A stretch of DNA of 26,809 nucleotides, taken from contig CALHBW010000445.1 of NCBI GenBank assembly GCA_937930625.1, forward strand, positions 1 to 26,809, read 5' to 3'. The notes under the pieces are model-generated. The model made no database searches. It worked only from the letters and a program-made list of their open reading frames with translations, and was not told the origin of the DNA. Positions 7,920-15,178 of the stretch are shown piece by piece. Origin of the DNA: an uncultured Saprospiraceae bacterium (GTDB lineage Bacteria; Bacteroidota; Bacteroidia; Chitinophagales; Saprospiraceae). Position 1 is the first letter of the stretch, and the number at the start of each line of letters is the position of its first letter. A program made the translations under genes and the position numbers.

Positions 7920-9644
7920 TCAAGGATTAGATGATTTTTGATTTTCGATTTTTGATTGATTAATACGTAGCTCGTAACCCGTAACACGCAATATTTCCCA
8001 CGAAATAAAGGCGAATAACAAGGTGTATTCCAGTGCAACTATCCATAAATTTTCGGAAAATTCAGCGTAACTGTAATTCACATAGGTCATCACTATCAGC
8101 CCCGACCATAGTATCGGATATCGAAATCGTGTCAATACAGACAAAGCAATCATCAAGCTCAAATACCAGGGATGTACGGTAGTCGCCAGCAATAAGAAAA
8201 TCGTTGTTGCAAAAAGCCATTGAACGGGAAGTTTGGCGTAGTCCACCCCCCAGCCCCCTCCAAAGGGGGAGATAGGATTTGTTTCTCCTCCAGAGGGGGA
8301 GATAGAATCTGTTTTTCCTTCAAAGGAAGAAATAGGATTTGTTTCCCCTCCAGAGGGGGAGATAGAATCTGTTTTTCCTTCAAAGGAAGAAATAGGATTT
8401 GTTTCCCCTCCAGAGGGGGAGATTTTTTGCTTTGCAAAAGACGCATTATATTCGTCTCCCCTTTCGGAGGAGAGGTTTCCAAGCACTTCTCCCCCTTTGG
8501 AGGGGAAGTCTCCAAGCACTTCTCCCCCTTTGGAGGGGAAGTCTCCAAGCACTTCTCCCCCTTTGGAGGGGGCTGGGGGGTGGACAGCGTTGGTTTTCTT
8601 CTTCCAAAAAGCCATCACAAAAATACTCACAGCCGTTATCAAAGCTAAAACGGGACCCAATACTTGAATGAGATTATATCCACTGATTTTCAAGCCAATA
8701 TAACGCAATGCGTAGTATATGCTTGCGTTATATTCAAATCGCTGAAAGTATAAATCAAGACTGTCTGCGAGGTTTTTTATGGTATTTAAATTGAAAAATG
8801 GCAGAAAACACAAAATGACCATTACACCAACTATGAGAAAGTAAATTATCGCCTTTTTCCAGCCTAATTTTTTAATTAAAAAAGGCAATAACATCAATGG
8901 AATGAGTTTGGAAAGTACTGCAAATGACATTGCAAATGCGGAGTTTATCCATTTAAATTGGGTCAAAAACCATAGTGCCAATAACACAAAAAATACCATT
9001 GCAATTTCAAAATGTACATTGGCAAAAGCATCCCAAATAATAAGTGGATTGAGGGCGTATAAGAGCGTATTTTTTCGCGGTAGCGAATAATGTTGTAATA
9101 ATTTTATTAGTAAAAAAAATGTACCTGCTTCGAATAGCAATAAGACCAATTTCATTACGACCATACTAGCCCAAATATTTTTCGGAAAAATAAAACTTGC
9201 CCATGCAAATATACTTTGTGGGACGGGCGGATAGACAGTGAAGTAGTCAGGAGAATTGAGTTGGTTAAATAAATTTTGGTCGATACCTGTGAGGTTGGGC
9301 TTGTTTTCGATGTAGTGTTTTGGCAATTCAGCGAATGGGCTTATACCATTGATAATCAGCCGTCCATCCCAAATGAATCGGTAAATATCATCCGATAAAT
9401 TGGGCATCACAAATACTAATACCAAGCGCAAAAACAAACCCAAGCCCAGCAAGATATGAATTGCCCGATTCCCCTCTACGTACCGACAAATCACCGCATA
9501 CACCACAAAGAAAAAGCCGTAGAAAAACAGCAATTCTGTAAAATCATGCTGCCGGATAAACAAGCCAAAACCCACCGTTAGTGAGATGAGCGAGATGCTC
9601 AAAATAAGCAGTAAATTATCGTATTTGCTTTTGGATTTTAGCAT
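7920..9644 (-). CDS. GT-C polytopic membrane glycosyltransferase (GT87/mannosyltransferase-like) with in-frame repeat insertion
   Basis: 574 residues with about ten or more hydrophobic segments. The first extracytoplasmic loop has the GT-C acidic motif LSDDIYRFIWDGRLIINGISPF (83-104) and the 'YFTVYPPVPQ' loop (134-143). A late TVHPWYL motif is at 489-495. These fit polyprenyl-phosphate-sugar-dependent transferases of the GT87/MptA-B type, which glycosylate lipids or glycans on the periplasmic face. Residues 354-468 are a repetitive insert encoded by the element at 8241-8585, lying in a loop just after the helix ending FWKKK; without it the protein would be about 459 residues. The last ~20 residues (YELRINQSKIENQKS...) translate spacer-type repeat DNA. 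The ATG is 3 bp after the ATPase stop, so the pair is probably one transcript. Confidence 0.85.
   Translation of the reverse strand: MLKSKSKYDNLLLILSISLISLTVGFGLFIRQHDFTELLFFYGFFFVVYAVICRYVEGNRAIHILLGLGLFLRLVLVFVMPNLSDDIYRFIWDGRLIINGISPFAELPKHYIENKPNLTGIDQNLFNQLNSPDYFTVYPPVPQSIFAWASFIFPKNIWASMVVMKLVLLLFEAGTFFLLIKLLQHYSLPRKNTLLYALNPLIIWDAFANVHFEIAMVFFVLLALWFLTQFKWINSAFAMSFAVLSKLIPLMLLPFLIKKLGWKKAIIYFLIVGVMVILCFLPFFNLNTIKNLADSLDLYFQRFEYNASIYYALRYIGLKISGYNLIQVLGPVLALITAVSIFVMAFWKKKTNAVHPPAPSKGGEVLGDFPSKGGEVLGDFPSKGGEVLGNLSSERGDEYNASFAKQKISPSGGETNPISSFEGKTDSISPSGGETNPISSFEGKTDSISPSGGETNPISPFGGGWGVDYAKLPVQWLFATTIFLLLATTVHPWYLSLMIALSVLTRFRYPILWSGLIVMTYVNYSYAEFSENLWIVALEYTLLFAFISWEILRVTGYELRINQSKIENQKSSNP
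8241..8585. mobile_element. 345-bp palindromic repeat element inserted in frame in the GT-C gene
   Basis: Bounded by perfect 32-bp inverted repeats (8241-8272 and 8554-8585; gtccaccccccagccccctc...). Inside on the right are three 33-bp units (8472-8570, protein PSKGGEVLGDF). On the left are 60-bp units (8304-8423, protein ISPSGGETNPISSFEGKTDS), two full plus partial copies. Length 345 = 115 codons, and both unit sizes are multiples of three, so the frame stays open. Two other frames also stay open across most of it. The sequence gcgt appears on both sides (8236-8239, 8587-8590), a possible short target duplication. There is no transposase. It is G+C-richer than the host gene. Confidence 0.88.
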
Positions 9645-9647
9645 GAT

Positions 9648-11084
9648 TTAGCGAATAATTTGTACTTCTTCAAATAAATCTTCAATCGTCAATTGATTGG
9701 TTACGATGCTCAGATAATATTTATTTTTGATGACACCGGAGGCGGTCAGAAATGTCAAAAATATATTTTTTTTCGTTGAATCTTGCGTTTTGAATACTTC
9801 AATTTTCTGTTGGAGTTGTTCGGCGTATGTTTTGCTGATTTCGTAAGGTTGCTTATTGAATTTCAGTTCAAAAAGATTGATGCAGTTATCCGCACGGTCA
9901 ATGATAAGGTCAATTTGAGTGCCTTGTTTGCTGTCATTTCCCTTGCGCGCCCAAGTGTATTCATTCGTAATGACGCCGTTGATACCAAGTGCTTTTTTGA
10001 TGGGAGCGATATGCTTGAAACAAAGATTTTCGAAGGCAAAACCGAGCCATATCGTATATATTGATTGCTTGGATATTTGTTGCCAACTAATTTTTAAAGT
10101 ACTGTTTTTCAAAAACTTAAAATAAAATATCGTGTATTCATCTATGAGGCGATACAGCGATTTTTTCTTTTTCCCTGAAGGTGGGAATACTTGTTTGACG
10201 AAACCACATTCGATGAGTTCTTTTAGAAGAATTGTCAATCCACCATTGCTGTCAAGTCCGGTTTTGTCGATGATTTCGCTACGCGTGAGTCCTTTATTTT
10301 TGGTGGTAAGCGCAGCCACAATTTGTTCGTGTTGCTCACTGTTTTTGAATAGTGCAGCGTATAAATTGCGAAATTCTTGTTTCAAACTCGCTTGCGGCAC
10401 AAAAAATAAATCATCCAAAATCTGCGCGACACTGCGCCCCGGTTTTACATTTTTCAAATAAAAAGGAATCCCTCCGATACACATGTAGAGCTGCGCGATG
10501 TCTTTGGTGGTCAGTGAGATATAATTCATTTCGAGGAAAGAACGGGTTTCGTGAAGCGTAAAAGGCATCAATTGGACGTGCGTAGTAATGCGATTGTGCA
10601 AGCCACCTGTATCGTTGATAATTTTTTTGATAATCCACGAAGCAGCCGAGCCGCAGATGACCAAAATAATATCCTCGCGTTTGGAGCAGTATTGATTCCA
10701 AAAATTGTCGAGTGCTGCCAAAAAACCGGAACGCGGCGTCTCAAACCACGGGATTTCATCCAAAAAAATAACCTTTTTGTGATTAGTGTCGAGCGTATTT
10801 AAGTAGGATTTTAATTGGGCAAAGGCTTGCAGCCAGGTCTTAGGCGGAAGTATGGGGACGGGACTGACTTCTTGCAAAGTCAGCCAAAAATTTTCTAATT
10901 GCTGCGCGAAACTTTTTTTGTGCAAACCGCTACACTCAAATACAATATGCGTTTTGTACACCTCGCGCACCAAAAAGGTCTTACCGACTCGTCGCCTTCC
11001 ATAAACTGCTACAAATTCAGGCTCATCTTTCTCTAATAATGATTGTAATAGTGCAATTTCCGCTTTTCTTCCGGCTAATTTCAT
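9648..11084 (-). CDS. AAA+ ATPase (archaeal-ATPase/STAND-like) with DUF234 nuclease-like C-terminus
   Basis: 478 residues. The N-terminal P-loop domain has Walker A GRRRVGKT (29-36), Walker B VIFLDE (105-110) and a sensor-like VICGSAASW (142-150). A winged-helix region follows (about 250-300, with KGLTRSEIIDKTGL). The C-terminal DUF234 region (about 313-440) carries the PD-(D/E)XK-like pattern QIDLIID...LFELKFN with D392, E406 and K408 correctly spaced, so a DNA-cleaving or DNA-binding activity is possible. Members of this ATP-binding family are common and scattered in bacteria and archaea and have no settled role. A concentric palindrome sits 13-111 bp before the ATG, and the GT-C gene starts 3 bp after the stop. 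Confidence 0.9.
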   Translation of the reverse strand: MKLAGRKAEIALLQSLLEKDEPEFVAVYGRRRVGKTFLVREVYKTHIVFECSGLHKKSFAQQLENFWLTLQEVSPVPILPPKTWLQAFAQLKSYLNTLDTNHKKVIFLDEIPWFETPRSGFLAALDNFWNQYCSKREDIILVICGSAASWIIKKIINDTGGLHNRITTHVQLMPFTLHETRSFLEMNYISLTTKDIAQLYMCIGGIPFYLKNVKPGRSVAQILDDLFFVPQASLKQEFRNLYAALFKNSEQHEQIVAALTTKNKGLTRSEIIDKTGLDSNGGLTILLKELIECGFVKQVFPPSGKKKKSLYRLIDEYTIFYFKFLKNSTLKISWQQISKQSIYTIWLGFAFENLCFKHIAPIKKALGINGVITNEYTWARKGNDSKQGTQIDLIIDRADNCINLFELKFNKQPYEISKTYAEQLQQKIEVFKTQDSTKKNIFLTFLTASGVIKNKYYLSIVTNQLTIEDLFEEVQIIR

Positions 11085-11096
11085 ACTGAATTGATT

Positions 11097-11195
11097 TATA
11101 ATTCACCAAAATTAATAAAAAAATACAGTTTTGGCAAAATATAAATTTTATATTTTGCCAAAATTGACAAAAAATTATTGTTTTGGCGAATTATA
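11097..11195. promoter_or_regulatory. Concentric palindrome upstream of the ATPase gene
   Basis: An inner perfect palindrome has 17-bp arms (11129-11145 ttttggcaaaatataaa; 11147-11163). An outer pair of 15-bp arms, tataattc(a/g)ccaaaa (11097-11111 and 11181-11195), differs by one base. Both pairs share the same centre, base 11146. Four TTTTGG/CCAAAA half-sites result. It occupies the leader and likely promoter of the minus-strand ATPase gene, so an operator bound by a dimeric or tetrameric protein is the simplest reading. Confidence 0.7.
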
Positions 11196-11490
11196 GTTTT
11201 TTATATAGACTCACCTAAGTTGAATATTCAGCCCTCAATACTCAAAAGGGTTGGTCAACATTCGATATAGAAGTCTTAATTAGCAAGAGAGTAAGGTGAT
11301 AAATGAAGGACGTTTTGGGCAGGAGATGCTCTTGATTATTTCTTCGGATGGGAAAATAAAGTGGTACTGCCCAAAAGTATTGTTGGTATATATTGTTGTA
11401 ATTTTCACGAAAATGCCGGACGGAAGCGTTTTTCCATAAAAATAAAAAAAATCGCGTTCGTATTGCGCCTGTTTTGAAGGTGATGTGTAT

Positions 11491-11598
11491 AACAAATTGC
11501 ACAAACTATCTCACGCAGAGAACGCAGAGTTCGCAGAGATATTTGATTATCAGCCCTCCGCGCTCTCCGCGTGAAAATCATCTATTGTGCAATTTGTT
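11491..11598. repeat. 'Cgcagaga' palindromic repeat, copy 2, inside an outer inverted repeat
   Basis: The inner palindrome at 11511-11574 (tcacgcagagaacgcagag ... ctccgcgctctccgcgtga) belongs to the same family as 4004-4073. It is enclosed by perfect 14-bp outer arms aacaaattgcacaa (11491-11504) and ttgtgcaatttgtt (11585-11598). Confidence 0.75.
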
Positions 11599-11641
11599 GC
11601 ACACACTTGCAGGTGTTTTCAACTTGGAATAAGCTCAAAAA

Positions 11642-11675
11642 GAAAAAGCCGAACACAAATGTATTCGGCTTTTTC
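11642..11675 (-). terminator. Rho-independent terminator of the large repeat protein gene
   Basis: Perfect 12-bp arms gaaaaagccgaa (11642-11653) / ttcggctttttc (11664-11675), giving a G+C stem followed by U-run in both directions. It lies 21 bp past the stop of the minus-strand gene at 11696. Confidence 0.88.
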
Positions 11676-11695
11676 TATATCTCTAACAACGTCTT

Positions 11696-14600
11696 TTATG
11701 GACGAACAACTACTAATTGTTGTGCTTTAGAGCGTCCCTCTTGTGCTACAACAGTTACAAAATAAACGCCTCCACTCAAGCCGGAAACATCCAATTGATA
11801 CTGCGTCAAAGAGCCGGTCAGCCCTATCGGTATATTATTGAGTGTTCTGCCTAAGGCATCTATCAAGACAAGATTGGCTGTGCCTTGTAGCTCACTTTCG
11901 ATGGAAAGTGTGACAAATGATTCGCTAACAGGATTTGGAAAGATGCTGACATCTGCCGCGAAAGACTCATCTTCACGCGGCTGACTACCCGATTCACATC
12001 CATCAGGACAAACTTCGGTTGTAAATCCAAAGTCTTCGCCTATCGTAATTTTACCAAAATCCGAATTGTCTGGTGCATCGGGTCCCGAACCATAAACAAT
12101 CACTACTTGGTCAATACATTCCGTAAATTCTACTAATACACTCTCGTCGTGACCTAAGGCTGAATTGGTTGTTGCTGTGGCACAATTGCCATTGATAGCT
12201 ACGCTGCCGTCAAGTGATGTGATACTCGGCATGATTTGAGTATCGTCATCTCCTAGCAAACCATAGACACAAACCTTTTCTTGCTGTTCTGAACCACCGG
12301 TTTTGTAATCCAAATCAACAATGTCAAAAAGAACATGGCTGGATACTTCGGAAAGTGTGTAGGTAATTACTACCTCATCTTGTCTGCTATTCGGATCAGT
12401 GCCTATTTGCAAGCCCGAATCATCTGCGATAGTACGCCCAAGGATGTTGTCATTATCTTCGATGTCGATGCTGATGTTTTGACCACCGAGGTCGTATTCA
12501 TCTGAAGTGGCATTGTCGTTCCATCTTGCATCATTGTCTTCGAAGTCAAGCGTGTAATCCTCACAGGTCTGCGATACTGTACATTGTCCCGAACAAACAT
12601 CTGTACTGAAACCGAGGTCTCTACCGATATGTATTCTTGAAAAATCCGGATTGTCCGGTGCATCAGGTCCCGAACCATATACGATAACGATTTGGTCGAT
12701 ACATTCATCGAAAGTCACCAAAATACTTTCATCGTGACCTAAGGCTGAATTGGTTGTTGCGGTGGCACAATTGCCATTGATGGCTACACTACCATCTAAT
12801 GATTCAATAGTCGGCATGATTTGAGTATCATCGTTGCCAAGTAAACCATATACGCAAACTTTTTCCTGTTGTTTTGAACCACCGGTTTTGTAATCCAAAT
12901 CAACAATGTCGAAGGCAATATTACTCGCTACTTCTGAAAGTTGATAAGTAATCACCGCAACATCATCTCTATTATTTGGCTCAATACCTACTGAAATACC
13001 TGCATTAGATTCATCATTATATTCGAGAACATTGTTATCGTCCTCTATATTAATATTAAATGTTTGGTTGCCTACAGTGTAAGAACCCGATGTGTCATTG
13101 GTATGCACGATACCCGAATCGTTGAAATCCAATGTATAATTCACACATTCATCTGACGGACATTCTGCGGGATTCCCGTCTGCATCACAACAGGTTCGGG
13201 CAACGGTAATTGGGTTAGACAAATCAAAACAACCTGATAAATCACCTGCATTCATTCCGACCATTGCACCTTGTACTTCATCAAATGCTAAATACCAAAT
13301 CAAACAAGTGCCAATTCCCGCACCATCTAAATCAAATGGTGGAGCAGGTGGTAAGGCTAATATATTCAAATCTGCATCCGTAATCACCCATGCTGAATTG
13401 GTCGCCGAAGAACCCGAAATAGTTACATCAAGTGGGTCAGGTACGCCATCTACGCAGATTGTAGTCTCTGTGCTACCGTCTGCTAAAGCAATCGAACCAC
13501 CTTCTTCATCACAACAATCTACTCTATCTACGGTAATTGGATTTGACAAATCAAAACAACCTGATAAATCACCTGCATTCATACCGACCATTGCACCTTG
13601 TACTTCATCAAATGCTAAATACCAAATCAAACAAGTACCGATTCCCGCACCATCTAAATCAAATGGTGAGGCTGGTGGTAAGGCTAATATATTCAAATCT
13701 GCATCCGTAATCACCCATGCTGAATTAGTGGATGAAGAACCTGAAATAGTTACATCAAGCGGGTCGGGTACGCCATCTACGCAGATTGTAGTCTCGGTGC
13801 TACCGTCTGCAAGTGATATTGTACCACCATCAGGTTCTTCTCTAATGACAGTAAGCGGATTGGAAAGCGCGAAACAGCCCGTCAGGTCGGATAGGTTATT
13901 GCCCATCATATTACCCTCAATATCGTCGTAACGCACATACCAGATAAGGCAAGTACCCGGACCAGCACCATCTAAATCAAATGGTGGCGCAGGTGGCATT
14001 GCCAATATATTATTGGAATCATCTGTAATTATCCAGCCTGAATCGCTGCCTGTACCGCCGTTGGTCGTTACATCAAGCGGGTCGCCGATGCCATCTACAC
14101 AAATTGATGTAGAGGTACTTCCATCTGCTAAAGTAATGTCATTTACCATGACATCGCAACAGCCTTCTTCTCCAAGTGTAATATCTTCCTGCCATACATT
14201 CTCACATCCAGTATCCACACCAACTATTGTAATGTTAGTATAAGTACCTGCACACAAATCCTCTATTGCAATATCATTAGGAGACATGAAAGGTCCTTCC
14301 TCAAATGTCTCTCCATTTAAAGTGTATCTTACCATGAATTTTCCGGTAAGATTGAAATTAGCATCAATAATAAGAGAGCCGTTACAACTGCCACAATCGG
14401 CATCCTGACCTTTATTTACATGATCCCATGCTGCACCGTTTCTATATACTGTAATTGGATTAGAGAGGTCAAAGCATCCTGTCAAATAACCTGCGTTTCC
14501 ACCAACTTCGGCACCGTGTACTTCATCAAATGCTAAATACCAAATCAAACAAGTTCCAATTCCTGCGCCATCTAAATCAAACGGCGGCGCAGGCGGCAAA

Positions 14601-15178
14601 GCTAAAATATTCAACTCATCATCCGTAATCACCCATGCTGAATTAGTGGAAGAACCACCCGATAAAGTGACCTCAAGCGGGTCGGGTACCCCATCTACAC
14701 AAATCGTCGTTGCATCATTACCATCTGCTAAGGCAATCGAACCGCCATCTTCTTCACAACAATCTCCGCCACTATCAATACTTACATGGTCATCATCACA
14801 TCCGGCTTCATAATAACCAAGATAATATCCACTTTCGGTATATACCAACCATATATCATGTTCATAGGAAAGTTGATCGTATTCTTCTCCCGGATATAAG
14901 GTCCTCGCATAATATAGATAACCAAAATAATACAAATAGATTTCCACTGTTTCGCAACCTGCATTTTCAAATGTAATTGTAGGTGTACAAGACTCAGAAA
15001 AATCTTCGTAATCAGCTCCAACCTCTGTAATCATAGACGGATTATCATCGTCTAATGGAGTGAAATAACTCAGATCACTCGTTGCGTGGATTCCCTGACA
15101 AACGAATAAAATCAATGCCGTTGCCAACAAGATTTTTAAGCGACTGCCCAATGGATGTTTTTGAATATTTATTTTCAT
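11696..15178 (-). CDS. Large T9SS-exported repeat protein with VHL-beta-like N-terminal domain
   Basis: 1160 residues. Signal peptide about 1-32. Residues 64-126 (TITFENAGCETVEIYLYYFG, then YARTLYPGEEY...HDIWLVYTESGYYLGYY) match the pattern of VHL beta domains found in secreted bacterial proteins. Four ~103-residue repeats follow (145-246, 346-446, 451-552, 560-661; core ICVDGVPDPLDV, WVITD, PPFDLDGAG, GTCLIWYLAFD, LSGCFDLSNPITV). Between repeats 1 and 2 is a distinct domain (about 250-340). Two ~189-residue domains come next (678-866, 872-1060; DFDIVDLDYKTGGS-type core, YGSGPDAPDN). A type-A T9SS sorting domain closes it (1078-1160, SIFPNP...GGVYFVTV...VVVRP). It is likely a cell-surface or secreted adhesin or matrix protein; ligand unknown. 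Many paired cysteines suggest an oxidised extracellular fold. Confidence 0.9.
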   Translation of the reverse strand: MKINIQKHPLGSRLKILLATALILFVCQGIHATSDLSYFTPLDDDNPSMITEVGADYEDFSESCTPTITFENAGCETVEIYLYYFGYLYYARTLYPGEEYDQLSYEHDIWLVYTESGYYLGYYEAGCDDDHVSIDSGGDCCEEDGGSIALADGNDATTICVDGVPDPLEVTLSGGSSTNSAWVITDDELNILALPPAPPFDLDGAGIGTCLIWYLAFDEVHGAEVGGNAGYLTGCFDLSNPITVYRNGAAWDHVNKGQDADCGSCNGSLIIDANFNLTGKFMVRYTLNGETFEEGPFMSPNDIAIEDLCAGTYTNITIVGVDTGCENVWQEDITLGEEGCCDVMVNDITLADGSTSTSICVDGIGDPLDVTTNGGTGSDSGWIITDDSNNILAMPPAPPFDLDGAGPGTCLIWYVRYDDIEGNMMGNNLSDLTGCFALSNPLTVIREEPDGGTISLADGSTETTICVDGVPDPLDVTISGSSSTNSAWVITDADLNILALPPASPFDLDGAGIGTCLIWYLAFDEVQGAMVGMNAGDLSGCFDLSNPITVDRVDCCDEEGGSIALADGSTETTICVDGVPDPLDVTISGSSATNSAWVITDADLNILALPPAPPFDLDGAGIGTCLIWYLAFDEVQGAMVGMNAGDLSGCFDLSNPITVARTCCDADGNPAECPSDECVNYTLDFNDSGIVHTNDTSGSYTVGNQTFNINIEDDNNVLEYNDESNAGISVGIEPNNRDDVAVITYQLSEVASNIAFDIVDLDYKTGGSKQQEKVCVYGLLGNDDTQIMPTIESLDGSVAINGNCATATTNSALGHDESILVTFDECIDQIVIVYGSGPDAPDNPDFSRIHIGRDLGFSTDVCSGQCTVSQTCEDYTLDFEDNDARWNDNATSDEYDLGGQNISIDIEDNDNILGRTIADDSGLQIGTDPNSRQDEVVITYTLSEVSSHVLFDIVDLDYKTGGSEQQEKVCVYGLLGDDDTQIMPSITSLDGSVAINGNCATATTNSALGHDESVLVEFTECIDQVVIVYGSGPDAPDNSDFGKITIGEDFGFTTEVCPDGCESGSQPREDESFAADVSIFPNPVSESFVTLSIESELQGTANLVLIDALGRTLNNIPIGLTGSLTQYQLDVSGLSGGVYFVTVVAQEGRSKAQQLVVVRP
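11999..13147 (-). repeat. Two-copy ~570-bp intragenic duplication
   Basis: The segments encoding residues 678-866 (12581-13147) and 872-1060 (11999-12565) share long near-identical stretches, for example the DNA coding for GSVAINGNCATATTNSALGH. Their 5' parts have diverged more, so the duplication is either older or has been partly homogenised. Confidence 0.8.
13196..13828 (-). repeat. Recent tandem 327-bp intragenic duplication
   Basis: Module 3 (13523-13828) and module 4 (13196-13501) are offset by exactly 109 codons and nearly identical in DNA, including synonymous positions. Modules 1 and 2 are visibly older. This points to recent unequal recombination or slippage. Confidence 0.85.

Larger units (their letters stand above)
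11085..11695. other. Intergenic region with operator-like palindrome and repeats
   Basis: From left to right it holds the ATPase leader with the palindrome 11097-11195, a short motif shared with 15860-15896 (11217-11254), a featureless stretch 11255-11490, a nested repeat at 11491-11598, and the terminator at 11642-11675. A 70-residue minus-strand frame at 11280-11504 has no recognisable features and is not called. Confidence 0.65.

Noticed and set aside
8241..8585. Possible CRISPR array, because of spaced repeats
   Set aside because: The units are contiguous, with no unique spacers, two different unit lengths, and no cas genes nearby.
8220..8671. Plus-strand frames across the palindromic element (RICF/GGD-type repeats)
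   Set aside because: They arise because the G/C-rich repeat has few stops in any frame. The minus-strand frame alone joins to conserved membrane segments on both sides.
11242..11504. Two overlapping minus-strand frames of 74-86 residues
   Set aside because: No recognisable features, overlap with each other and with a repeat, and weak start context; treated as spacer.
13308..13931. 207-residue plus-strand frame opposite the large repeat protein
   Set aside because: It mirrors the repeated coding modules on the other strand, is itself repetitive for that reason, and has no recognisable domain or start context.
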